A stretch of DNA of 31,837 bases from JBMYQA01 sp049600855. GTDB taxonomy: Bacteria > Bacteroidota > Bacteroidia > Cytophagales > Flammeovirgaceae. The DNA lies in contig JBMYQA010000036.1 of the NCBI GenBank assembly GCA_049600855.1, forward strand, positions 1 to 31,837. The letters run 5' to 3'. Numbering within the stretch: the stretch's first letter is position 1; each line of letters begins with the position of its first letter. This document shows positions 15,368 to 22,649 of this stretch, piece after piece. The notes under the pieces are model-generated. The model was not told the DNA's origin. It saw only the letters and a program-made list of their open reading frames with translations, and searched no databases. A program made the translations under genes and the position numbers.

Positions 15368-16612
15368 ATGAAAAACTTATATGATATATTAGAAATTGGA
15401 CGCGAAGCTACAAATGCTGAAATTAAGGCGGCTTACAAGCGCTTAGCTGCGGAATATCATCCTGATCGCAACAATGAAGCAGGTGCAGAAGAGCGTTTTA
15501 AGGAAATTAATCAGGCTTATCAAATCCTTTCAGATTTTTATCTACGACTACAGTATGAAAAAGAATTAGATGCTGCTTCCGGGGTTGGAATTGAATCAAA
15601 TAGGGCAGAACCTGAACCTGTTGGTAAAACAGAGGAAATTCCTGTTCAAGAAGAAGTAGTGGAAAAGGAAGCGCCCCCTGCGTTTGGGCTAAAGTGGAAG
15701 TTAGCCATTTTAGCGACACCAATTCTCATATTATTAGGCATAGGGGTATTGAAGTTTGTTGTGGTGGGGTTTGGTGATCAAGCGGAAGCAGTGCCCGTGG
15801 TAGAACTTAGCAATGATTCAATCGTAGTAGAAGCGGTGCCAACTGTGGAGAAAGCAAGCAAAACAGTTTCAGTATGGGAACTAAAACGAATGGCAGTGGC
15901 AAATCCAGATCACTGTATTTTGTATATTGATTCCATTAAAGGATTGGATGATTATAAACCTGAAATGGAAAAGATAAGGCAGGAGGCTGTTCGACAATTG
16001 CCTCAAAAAACGGCCTATTTTTTTGAAACCAATGAATGTGAGCGCGCTGAAAAAAGCTTTGAGTTACTGAAAGCAGTTACAGGAAAAGCCTTGTCAGCCC
16101 ATTTACAAAAGCAACTGGATTTTTATCGTTGTCGGTGTGCCATTGAAGTAAAAGACTTTACTAAGGCAATGAACATTTTAGCTGATATGGAGCAACGCTA
16201 TAAGCATCAGTATAGTATTTTAGCTGCTAAGGCCCAAGTGATTCATTATGGCCTAAACCAGCCAAAAGAAGCGTTGACCTTTTACAAGAAGGCTCGGCTG
16301 TTATACGAGTATCAGACCATTGATCAAAAATTCTTAGCCTATTGGAAACCAGATTTTAAAACCTTGAGTGCCGCTACGTTAATTGCCAATGAAGCAGAAG
16401 TATATGCATCGCTTGGGGAGCAAGAAAAAGCAAAGTTAACAGCTTTAGAATCAATTGCTTTGGATAGTAATCAAGCCTTGCCTTATGAAATTATTGGCAA
16501 TAGCTTCATCAAAGAGGAAAACACGTGGGGAGCATGTAAATATTGGCGAAAAGCCTTAGAAAATGGCTCAAGTAGTGCTACTGATTCCTTATTAAAATAT
16601 TGTGAAGAGTAG
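15368..16612 (+). CDS. J-domain protein with membrane anchor and TPR-like C terminus
   Basis: 414 residues in three parts. An N-terminal J domain (1-67) has the HPD triad at 31-33 (YHPDRN) and should stimulate a DnaK-type Hsp70. An acidic, proline-rich linker (about 75-105) follows, then one membrane helix (about 111-135). The C-terminal 270 residues are helical with TPR-like repeats (for example YSILAAKAQVIHYGLNQPKE and ASLGEQEKAKLTALESIALD). There is no G/F-rich or zinc-finger domain, so this is not DnaJ itself but a class III J protein. With the J domain before the helix it would recruit cytosolic Hsp70 while the TPR part faces the periplasm, though orientation is inferred. It is flanked by terminators on both sides. 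Confidence 0.85.
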   Translation: MKNLYDILEIGREATNAEIKAAYKRLAAEYHPDRNNEAGAEERFKEINQAYQILSDFYLRLQYEKELDAASGVGIESNRAEPEPVGKTEEIPVQEEVVEKEAPPAFGLKWKLAILATPILILLGIGVLKFVVVGFGDQAEAVPVVELSNDSIVVEAVPTVEKASKTVSVWELKRMAVANPDHCILYIDSIKGLDDYKPEMEKIRQEAVRQLPQKTAYFFETNECERAEKSFELLKAVTGKALSAHLQKQLDFYRCRCAIEVKDFTKAMNILADMEQRYKHQYSILAAKAQVIHYGLNQPKEALTFYKKARLLYEYQTIDQKFLAYWKPDFKTLSAATLIANEAEVYASLGEQEKAKLTALESIALDSNQALPYEIIGNSFIKEENTWGACKYWRKALENGSSSATDSLLKYCEE

Positions 16613-16639
16613 CCACTTTTGAAATTAAAGTGGCTATTT
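16610..16639 (+). terminator. Terminator overlapping the J-domain protein stop codon
   Basis: TAGCCACTTT (16610-16619) pairs perfectly with AAAGTGGCTA (16627-16636) around a 7-nt loop; the first arm begins with the TAG stop codon. Only a short TTT follows, so termination may be weak. The pyrF gene ends 12 nt further on the other strand, and the hairpin could serve both. Confidence 0.65.
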
Positions 16640-16650
16640 CGATTACTTAC

Positions 16651-17469
16651 TTATCCTAAATACTGCTCCAGTAAAGTGCTCATTTGCGTTTGGAGCTCCT
16701 TGGCTTTTTTACCGGCAGATTCGGCAAAGTCTTTCTCGGAAGAGGCATAAATAATTCCTCTTGAAGAGTTGACCAGTAAGCCACATTGTTGGTTCATGCC
16801 GTATTTGCAGACTTCATTTAAGTCGCCTCCTTGAGCACCTACTCCCGGAACAAGCAAGAAATGCTCAGGAGCCAACTGGCGGATTTTTGCCAGTGAATTT
16901 GCTTGTGTAGCGCCGACTACATACATGAGTTGATCGCTATCGGCCCATTTTTGGCTCGTACGGATCACCTCTTCGAAGAGGCGTGAGCCTTCAGAAAGTT
17001 CCAACTGTTGAAAGTCGGAACTGCCTTGATTAGAGGTTAACGCTAATAGGATCACCCACTTGTTTTCAAACTCTAAAAAAGGTTTTACAGAATCTACTCC
17101 CATGTAAGGGGCCACCGTGAGGCTGTCGAAACTCATGTGCTCAAAAAAGGCACGCGCATAGAGTTTGGAAGTATTTCCGATATCACCGCGTTTGGCATCT
17201 GCGATGGTAAAAATATTTTTAGGAATATAATCCAATGTTTTTTGGAGCGATTCCCAACCCTTTGCACCTAACGCTTCATAAAAAGCAATATTTGGCTTGT
17301 AAGCTACGCAATAAGCTGCCGTTGCATCAATGATTTGCTTATTAAACGCAAAAATAGGATCTTCCTCATTCAGCAGGTGTGGTGGGATTTTGTTTAAATC
17401 AGAGTCGAGTCCAACACACAGAAAAGACTGTTTGAGCTTGATTTGCTCAAATAATTCGTTTTTGGTCAT
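16651..17469 (-). CDS. pyrF: Orotidine 5'-phosphate decarboxylase
   Basis: Makes UMP from OMP in the last step of pyrimidine synthesis. At 272 residues it is the longer type 2 form of the enzyme. The substrate-binding start FLCVGLDSDLNKIP, the catalytic stretch TIADAKRGDIGNTS with Lys93 and Asp91/Asp96, and the phosphate-binding region FLLVPGVGAQGGDLNEV with the later VNSSRGI are all present. It lies downstream of purF on the same strand, 121 nt apart, with a perfect 11-bp hairpin between them. Pairing a purine and a pyrimidine gene suggests joint supply of nucleotides, but whether they share an mRNA is unclear. Confidence 0.96.
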   Translation of the reverse strand: MTKNELFEQIKLKQSFLCVGLDSDLNKIPPHLLNEEDPIFAFNKQIIDATAAYCVAYKPNIAFYEALGAKGWESLQKTLDYIPKNIFTIADAKRGDIGNTSKLYARAFFEHMSFDSLTVAPYMGVDSVKPFLEFENKWVILLALTSNQGSSDFQQLELSEGSRLFEEVIRTSQKWADSDQLMYVVGATQANSLAKIRQLAPEHFLLVPGVGAQGGDLNEVCKYGMNQQCGLLVNSSRGIIYASSEKDFAESAGKKAKELQTQMSTLLEQYLG

Positions 17470-17540
17470 TTTAAGTTGAAGTTGTTAGCGATCAGTTGAG
17501 TTGAGCTAGGGTAAAGTGATTCGTTTGGTGATTTTAAAAT

Positions 17541-17579
17541 CGGTTAACCGTAATGAAGCTTTTTGTCCTCATTACGGTT
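17541..17579 (-). other. 11-bp hairpin with a nested palindrome between purF and pyrF
   Basis: AACCGTAATGA (17546-17556) is the exact reverse complement of TCATTACGGTT (17569-17579), with a 12-nt loop. The palindrome CGGTTAACCG (17541-17550) overlaps one arm, so the two structures exclude each other. On the minus strand the hairpin begins 12 nt after the purF stop and is followed by CGATTTT but no long T run. It may be a weak terminator, an RNA end protector or a switch before pyrF. Confidence 0.5.
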
Positions 17580-17590
17580 GTATCTTGTCA

Positions 17591-19483
17591 CTAATAAGCG
17601 CGAATATTTTTGCCTTCAATAAAGTTTATGAACGCTTGATTTACCACCCGATTCCCCCCTTTAGTAGGGTAGTTGCCCGTAAAATACCAATCGCCAGGAT
17701 GGTTAGGGCAAGCTTTATGTAGGTTATCCACACTTTGGTAAACGACTTTCACTTCTGCTTTAATTCCATCGCTAGAAATCATTTGGGCAATTTTGTCAGA
17801 AATCTGTTGAGTCGTGAACTCGTCGTAAAGTGCACGCACATAATTCTCTTCATTACCACCACTACGCGCTTCTTTTTTACATTTCTTATACACCTCCTTC
17901 ATCAGCGATACCTTCTTGTGTTCTTCTAATAATTCGAGTAAGGCTCTGAAGGCAATAAACTCATGCATCTTCGACATGTCAATGCCATAGCAATCGGGAT
18001 ACCTAATTTGGGGAGCAGAAGAGACAATTACAATTTGTTTCGGCTCCAGGCGGTCAAGCATTTTGAGGATACTTTTCTCAAGTGTGGTTCCTCTTACAAT
18101 CGAATCATCAATCACCACTAGTGTGTCTATGCCCTTTTGAATGACTTCATAAGTAGTATCATAAACATGAGCAACCAAGTCGTCACGTGCCTCATCTTCT
18201 GTGATGAACGTACGCAGCTTTGCATCTTTAATCACTAGTTTTTCTACCCGAGGTCTAAAGGAAAGAATTTTTTCGAGCTCTTCTCCTTTAACTTTTCCCT
18301 TTTCAATGGCCTCTTTTCGTTTCTTAATCAAATGATTTTCCATGCCTTGCATCATTCCTAAAAAGGCAGTTTCTGCTGTGTTTGGAATGTAAGAGAATAC
18401 AGAGTTTTGAAGATCATTATCAATAGCCTTAAGAATATTTGGGCAGAGCAATTCGCCTAGTTTTTTTCGCTCATTGTAAATCTCAGGATCAGATCCTCTT
18501 GAAAAATAGATGCGCTCGAAGCTACAAGAGCGTTTTTCTAAAGGCTCAATAAATTCTTTTTGTGAGTAACTGCCATCTTTTTCCACAATTAATGCATGGC
18601 CTGGCTTGATTTCTTGAATATCGCTATACGCAGCACCAAAGGCTGTTTTTATAGCTGGTTTTTCAGAAGCAGCTACTACGACTTCATCGTCTGCATAAAA
18701 ATAAGCAGGACGAATTCCCGAAGGGTCACGAGCAATAAAAGAACCGCCATATCCCATTAATCCAACCATGGCATAACCACCATCAAAATCTTTGCACGAG
18801 CGTTGTAATATACGTTGAATGTTGAGTTCCTTTTCAATAATGGGGGTAATGTCTACATTGGCGATACCTTCATCTTTGTAGGTGCGGAAGAGCATATTAT
18901 TCTCTTCATCCAAAAAATGGCCTATCTTTTCCAATACCGTCACCGTATCCACTTTTTCCCGAGGATGTTGGCCTAACTCAATGAGCTTGTCAAACTGTTC
19001 ATCTACATTAGTCATATTAAAATTACCCGCCATTAATAAATTTCTGCTTCGCCAGTTGTTTCGTCGAAGCATCGGATGGCAGTTTTCAACACGATTTTTG
19101 CCATGAGTGCCATAGCGAAGATGCCCCATATACACTTCACCAATAAATGGAACGTGATTTCGCATCCATTTTGCATTCATGTATTTATCAGGATGCTCTG
19201 AACGTGCTTTATCGAGCTTTTTCCCAATCTTGCTAAAAATATGCTTGATGGGCTGCTGTTCCACACTGCGGTAACGCGTAATATAAGGTTTGCCAGGTTT
19301 TAAATCTAGCTTTATGCTCGCAACGCCTACGCCATCTTGACCTCGGTTGTGTTGCTTTTCCATTAAGAGGTATAACTTGTTTGCTCCATAAGCAGGCGTA
19401 TTATACTTCTCGATATAATAGGACAAAGGTTTACGTAAACGAATAAATGCTATTCCACATTCATGTTTAATGGCTTCGCTCAT
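17591..19483 (-). CDS. purF: Long amidophosphoribosyltransferase-type enzyme (PurF)
   Basis: First step of purine synthesis: glutamine plus PRPP to phosphoribosylamine. The N-terminal glutaminase domain uses Cys9 in HECGIAFIRL, so an 8-residue propeptide would have to be removed; RGQDGVGVASI, MGHLRYGTHGKN and GNFNMTNV are its conserved loops. The C-terminal phosphoribosyltransferase domain has the PRPP motif VVIDDSIVRGTT (Asp459 and Asp460). At 630 residues it exceeds ordinary PurF (near 470-510) because of an insertion of about 100 residues before the PRPP motif. In the Bacillus-type enzyme a CxxC precedes FTGxYPT and binds an Fe-S cluster; here that stretch reads GDWY (597-600), so the cluster is probably absent. 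I infer normal PurF function, but a divergent paralogue cannot be ruled out. Confidence 0.85.
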   Translation of the reverse strand: MSEAIKHECGIAFIRLRKPLSYYIEKYNTPAYGANKLYLLMEKQHNRGQDGVGVASIKLDLKPGKPYITRYRSVEQQPIKHIFSKIGKKLDKARSEHPDKYMNAKWMRNHVPFIGEVYMGHLRYGTHGKNRVENCHPMLRRNNWRSRNLLMAGNFNMTNVDEQFDKLIELGQHPREKVDTVTVLEKIGHFLDEENNMLFRTYKDEGIANVDITPIIEKELNIQRILQRSCKDFDGGYAMVGLMGYGGSFIARDPSGIRPAYFYADDEVVVAASEKPAIKTAFGAAYSDIQEIKPGHALIVEKDGSYSQKEFIEPLEKRSCSFERIYFSRGSDPEIYNERKKLGELLCPNILKAIDNDLQNSVFSYIPNTAETAFLGMMQGMENHLIKKRKEAIEKGKVKGEELEKILSFRPRVEKLVIKDAKLRTFITEDEARDDLVAHVYDTTYEVIQKGIDTLVVIDDSIVRGTTLEKSILKMLDRLEPKQIVIVSSAPQIRYPDCYGIDMSKMHEFIAFRALLELLEEHKKVSLMKEVYKKCKKEARSGGNEENYVRALYDEFTTQQISDKIAQMISSDGIKAEVKVVYQSVDNLHKACPNHPGDWYFTGNYPTKGGNRVVNQAFINFIEGKNIRAY

Positions 19484-19504
19484 GATACTTATATTTTAGT
19501 TCCC

Positions 19505-19570
19505 AAAAAGCCGATGCCATCCTGCATTGCTCCAGATAAATCGGGTGCAATAAAAGATGGCATCTGGCTC
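19505..19570 (-). promoter_or_regulatory. Attenuator-like hairpin in the purF leader
   Basis: On the minus strand AGCC and GATGCCATC pair with GATGGCATC and GGCT (plus-strand 19556-19564 with 19513-19521, and 19566-19569 with 19509-19512, one bulged A between). The stem is followed by TTTTT. Inside, TTGC (19527-19530) pairs with GCAA (19547-19550). The hairpin lies 22 nt before the purF ATG, so it would terminate the leader if it folded. Confidence 0.55.
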
Positions 19571-19620
19571 AGGAAAAATCTGTTTATCCAAAATATGTTA
19601 GCTAGAAACTATTGGTTGTC

Positions 19621-19640
19621 AGTACATTCACACATGTACT
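19621..19640. repeat. 20-bp inverted repeat, possible operator
   Basis: AGTACAT (19621-19627) and ATGTACT (19634-19640) are perfect 7-bp arms 6 nt apart, a form typical of dimeric repressor sites. It lies in the gap shared by purF and the DUF3078 gene, about 140 nt before the purF start. The binding protein is unknown. Confidence 0.4.
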
Positions 19641-19678
19641 TGTCGATAATTTATATGATCAACAAATAAATGATGGTG

Positions 19679-19708
19679 CAAAGTTCAGAATTAATATGCT
19701 AAAATCAA
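19679..19708 (-). promoter_or_regulatory. Candidate promoter of purF
   Basis: On the minus strand TTG is followed after 19 nt by GAACTTTG, one base off the TAnnTTTG box (plus-strand CAA at 19706-19708 and CAAAGTTC at 19679-19686). It would give a leader of about 190 nt containing the inverted repeat and the terminator-like hairpin. Confidence 0.4.
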
Positions 19709-19787
19709 TCTGCTTCAAATAAAAGTTTGTAAATGCTAGTCGATACAATGCTTTAAAGACGAGAGTTGTTAATGTTTGTTTGATGGA

Positions 19788-19819
19788 TTTGAATTTATTC
19801 CCACACCTTCAAATCTTTG
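19788..19819 (+). promoter_or_regulatory. Promoter of the DUF3078 gene
   Basis: TTTG (19788-19791) and AATCTTTG (19812-19819), one base off TAnnTTTG, lie 20 nt apart, the same spacing as the amt promoter. The start codon is 90 nt downstream. Confidence 0.5.
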
Positions 19820-19908
19820 CAGTGTATAGCCAATTCTTAGAGGCTAGTTGAATTTTTTGTTTAGCTAAAAAGTTCAAACAGTCTCTCACAACTGAAAATA
19901 TCAAACTT

Positions 19909-20808
19909 ATGAAAGGAAATATATCCTATTTATACTTGTTGTTCTTTTTAATGGCCTATAGTCAGGTAACGATTGCGCAAGAGAAAAAAGAAGCAGAAGC
20001 AGATAGTACAAGTAGTTGGAAGAGTAGTGGGTCTGTTGGTTTAACCTTTGCCAATGTTGGGTTAGAGAATTGGGCAGGTGGTGGAGTGAGCTCGATTTCT
20101 TTAGGCTTTGTTGGAAATTATAAAGTAACTCGGGATACAAAGAAAATGGTGTGGGACAATCAATTTGATTTTGCTTATGGTTTATTGAGGCAAAGAGGAA
20201 ATGAAACCTTTCGTAAAACGGATGACCAATTAATTATTTTATCACAGATTGGCTATAAGTTGAATAAAAAATGGTTAGTAACCGCTTTATTAAATTTTAG
20301 GACTCAAGTATCGCCTGGGTACACGTATGGTGAAGATAGCTTGGGCAATGAAACCAGAACCAGAATTTCTAATTTGTTAGCTCCAGGGTATTTGACCGTA
20401 AATACAGGCATAACATTCAAAGAAAAGGATTTCTTGACAGCCACATTAGCGCCAGTGACCATTAAAAATACATTTGTATTAGACGATGCAGTGAATGAGG
20501 TAGACTTTGGATTGGGAGTTGGACAGCGGGTGCGCTCAGAGTTTGGGATAAACTTGTTGGCTAATGTGACAAAGAAGGTGATGGAAAATGTAAACTTTAC
20601 TACAAACTTGAGCTTGTTTGCAAATTATGGGAATTTAGGAGCGATTGATGTGAATTGGGAAGCATTATTAGCCATGAAAGTAAACAAATACATTAACGCT
20701 AGTTTTGGAACGCAATTGATTTACGATGAAGAAGTGATTATAAACGGGATGGGTTCGAAAGTACAATTTAAGCATGCATTAAACATCGGATTCGGTTATA
20801 CATTTTAA
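19909..20808 (+). CDS. DUF3078 outer-membrane beta-barrel protein
   Basis: 299 residues with signal peptide MKGNISYLYLLFFLMAYSQV through TIAQ. The first mature segment, WKSSGSVGLTFANVGLENWAGGG, is the signature of DUF3078, a Bacteroidota outer-membrane family. The rest alternates polar and hydrophobic residues in short strands and ends in HALNIGFGYTF, a C-terminal aromatic residue as usual for barrel proteins inserted by BamA. The length suggests about 12 strands. Its function is unknown. It has its own promoter and no co-directional gene follows for 475 nt. Confidence 0.88.
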   Translation: MKGNISYLYLLFFLMAYSQVTIAQEKKEAEADSTSSWKSSGSVGLTFANVGLENWAGGGVSSISLGFVGNYKVTRDTKKMVWDNQFDFAYGLLRQRGNETFRKTDDQLIILSQIGYKLNKKWLVTALLNFRTQVSPGYTYGEDSLGNETRTRISNLLAPGYLTVNTGITFKEKDFLTATLAPVTIKNTFVLDDAVNEVDFGLGVGQRVRSEFGINLLANVTKKVMENVNFTTNLSLFANYGNLGAIDVNWEALLAMKVNKYINASFGTQLIYDEEVIINGMGSKVQFKHALNIGFGYTF

Positions 20809-21283
20809 TGAGTTAGGACCATTGGAACTAACAAAGTAATTACTCAAAACGCCTTGCATTGATTATTACAGTAATTAATACAGAGGATGTACCTATACCT
20901 CAGTACAGAAATATACTTTAAATAAGAAAATTTATAAAAATATCGCTACAAATAGGTAACCTTTCCATAAATGTACCGTATTTTTGGGTATAATATTACT
21001 TATACAATAAGATTCACACTTTTACTTCTACAAGCCTTCTTAATTAGCCAATCATAGATAAATACCAACATATTATCATAAGGGTGAATAAAAACTTTTT
21101 GATTTTCTCTAACATCATGAATGGTAAACGCATTAAATGATTGAACATTTATTGGTATAATTCTTTATTTAATACATTTTTTGATAAATTAAGTAGAATA
21201 TTTTTGATTACCTTTGTTTAAACAGTAATTAAAATAACTACTGTTCTATAGTATAAACTTGCATTTTTTAATCTTACACTTAC
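20809..21283 (+). promoter_or_regulatory. AT-rich leader region of the AP2-domain gene with repeated motifs
   Basis: 475 nt without a gene. AGTAATTA occurs at 20835, 20870 and 21224; the first is part of the palindrome AGTAATTACT, and the last two lie in an 11-base direct repeat, ACAGTAATTAA (20868-20878 and 21222-21232). ATTAC-A-GTAAT (20865-20875) and GTATAA-TATTAC-TTATAC (20988-21005) are further dyads. A -7 box TACCTTTG (21209-21216) precedes the gene; the nearest TTG is 25 nt upstream, longer than usual. A second -7-like TATTTTTG lies at 20979-20986. The high A/T content makes chance matches likely. Confidence 0.45.
21221..21245. repeat. Inverted repeat at the predicted start point of the AP2-domain gene
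   Basis: AACAGTA (21221-21227) and TACTGTT (21239-21245) are perfect 7-bp arms 11 nt apart. They begin 5 nt after the -7 box and so straddle the expected transcription start. A bound protein there would block transcription; autoregulation by the AP2 protein is an obvious guess, but only a guess. Confidence 0.4.
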
Positions 21284-21796
21284 ATGCATATTTCGCTCAT
21301 TAACTCTGATAAGAAGGTTAAACTTTGTCGTCAAGGATTTAGCCTCTTAAAAAAACAAGGCCTTGATAAAGGTTGGCGTTTACATTCTGCAGGCTATGCC
21401 GTATTACAATTTACGCAATTTGGTAAAATTAAGACGTACTACATGCACAAGCTACTTGCTGAGCATTTTGTAGAGAAGCCTGAAATGAATAAGAAGTTAT
21501 TTGTTAGAATGCTAAATGGTAATAAGTTAGATTGCCGCATTGAGAACCTAGAGTGGATTACGATGACTGGACTTCGCAGGCAGCAAAACACTTCAAGTGG
21601 TTACCGAGGAGTATCTAAGGATGGCAATAAATACCGAGCAGTACTTTACGATTCAGGTGAACGTATTTACTTAGGTGTGTACGATAGTCCTGAAGAAGCT
21701 GCCAAAGCGTATGATACGGAGTCATTCAGACGATTTGGAATAACAAATAGTTTGAACTTCAGAGATGCTTATCCAAAAGAAGAGACGATCGCTTAA
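21284..21796 (+). CDS. AP2-domain protein with a degenerate HNH fold
   Basis: 170 residues in two parts. The N-terminal half (about 33-93) looks like the HNH fold of homing-type nucleases: YYMHKLLAEHFVEKPEMNKK, then NGNKLDCRIENLEWIT. Where the family has N-H-I-D and N-N, this protein has R75-M76-L77-N78 and D83-C84, so the catalytic His and Asn are gone. The second half (about 105-160) is an AP2 DNA-binding domain: SGYRGVSKDGNKYRAVLYDS, then YLGVYDSPEEAAKAYD. AP2 domains bind DNA through a three-stranded sheet. The likely reading is a former mobile nuclease turned DNA-binding regulator, cytosolic. It stands alone, and its stop lies 12 nt from the tail of the convergent amidotransferase gene. 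Confidence 0.85.
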   Translation: MHISLINSDKKVKLCRQGFSLLKKQGLDKGWRLHSAGYAVLQFTQFGKIKTYYMHKLLAEHFVEKPEMNKKLFVRMLNGNKLDCRIENLEWITMTGLRRQQNTSSGYRGVSKDGNKYRAVLYDSGERIYLGVYDSPEEAAKAYDTESFRRFGITNSLNFRDAYPKEETIA

Positions 21797-21808
21797 TTTA
21801 CAGCTTAC

Positions 21809-22549
21809 TCAAGTACAATGTTGAAGAAATGCATCGTATAACGCAGATGCAGGCAATACCTGATTCGCTAAAGTGTGGGAGAACTCAGGGTGCCACTGTA
21901 CGCCATAAACTTTACCAGTTGTTGTTCCCGTCCATTGAATGGCTTCAATGATGCCATCATCAGGACAGGTGGCTTCTACCACTAAGCCTTTACCCAAGGT
22001 TTTAATGGCTTGATGATGCACCGAGTTCACATACTTTTGCTCGTAGGAAGCATATAATCTGTCTAGCAAGCTCCCTGTTGAAAAAGAAACTTCATGATAA
22101 AGTTGATCATAACGGTCTGCATCTCGGTGTTGGATGGCGTGATGATGTTGAGTTTGAATGTCTTGGTATAAGGTACCTCCAAAGTAAACGTTGAGTACTT
22201 GCAACCCTCGGCAGATGGCTAAAACGGCCTTGTTATTTTTAATGGCAAAATCCATAACTTTTAGTTCATAAGCATCTCGGTAGGCATCACCTAACCAATG
22301 CCCAATTGCTTGTTCTCCATAAGTTTCTGGGGCAAGATCAGCACCTCCTTGGAACACGAAGCCATCGAGTTGTTGTAGAAAGGGATAGAGTTTATCGTCA
22401 GGCAAATCGGGAATAAGGATAGGCATTGCTTGGTGGGAAGCTAAATAACTAGCCATGTCATTTTCTAAATAATTGAGTAGTTTGGTACTAAACAGATTCC
22501 GATCGATATCTGGATAAAAAAAGCAGGCACTCACTCCGATTTTAAGCAT
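21809..22549 (-). CDS. Class I glutamine amidotransferase, PuuD-like (peptidase C26)
   Basis: 246 residues with the start at ATG 22549 (MLKIGVSACFFYPD). Family members hydrolyse gamma-glutamyl bonds, for example gamma-glutamyl-GABA in putrescine breakdown. The triad is Cys113 in AICRGLQVLNV, His220 and Glu222 in YGVQWHPEFS, and FQGGADLAPETYG is the conserved oxyanion region. An upstream ATG at 22639 would add 30 residues, but its codons run through a 14-bp hairpin and show no family likeness, so I rejected it. No putrescine genes lie nearby, so the natural substrate is not known. A 50-aa ORF lies upstream on the same strand. Confidence 0.9.
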   Translation of the reverse strand: MLKIGVSACFFYPDIDRNLFSTKLLNYLENDMASYLASHQAMPILIPDLPDDKLYPFLQQLDGFVFQGGADLAPETYGEQAIGHWLGDAYRDAYELKVMDFAIKNNKAVLAICRGLQVLNVYFGGTLYQDIQTQHHHAIQHRDADRYDQLYHEVSFSTGSLLDRLYASYEQKYVNSVHHQAIKTLGKGLVVEATCPDDGIIEAIQWTGTTTGKVYGVQWHPEFSHTLANQVLPASALYDAFLQHCT

Positions 22550-22593
22550 TCTCTTGAGTTGAAGTTTAATAAAAAATGAAACTGCATAATACA

Positions 22594-22630
22594 AATAACG
22601 CAGCTCTGGTTCAAGCAGAGCTGCGTTATT
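22594..22630 (-). terminator. Strong hairpin between the 50-aa ORF and the amidotransferase
   Basis: A 14-bp perfect stem (22594-22607 with 22617-22630) with a 9-nt loop. On the minus strand it lies 19 nt after the 50-aa stop codon and is followed by TTGTATT, a modest T-rich tail. It may terminate the 50-aa transcript, with some read-through into the amidotransferase gene 45 nt further on, or act as a leader structure of the latter. Confidence 0.65.
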
Positions 22631-22649
22631 ATTGATCATGAGCTAGCGA

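Larger units (their letters stand above)
19484..19908. other. Divergent regulatory gap between purF and the DUF3078 gene
   Basis: 425 nt with a dense set of signals. On the minus strand it holds a promoter candidate for purF (19679-19708), a 7-bp-arm inverted repeat (19621-19640) and a terminator-like hairpin (19505-19570). On the plus strand it holds the promoter of the DUF3078 gene (19788-19819). No ORF worth naming is present. Confidence 0.6.

Noticed and set aside
20809..20832. Terminator after the DUF3078 gene
   Set aside because: GTTAG...CTAAC is only a 5-bp stem without a T tract; it was not strong enough to call.
22550..22639. ATG 22639 as start of the PuuD-like gene
   Set aside because: The 30-residue extension is read from a hairpin and lacks family likeness; the standard N terminus begins at 22549.
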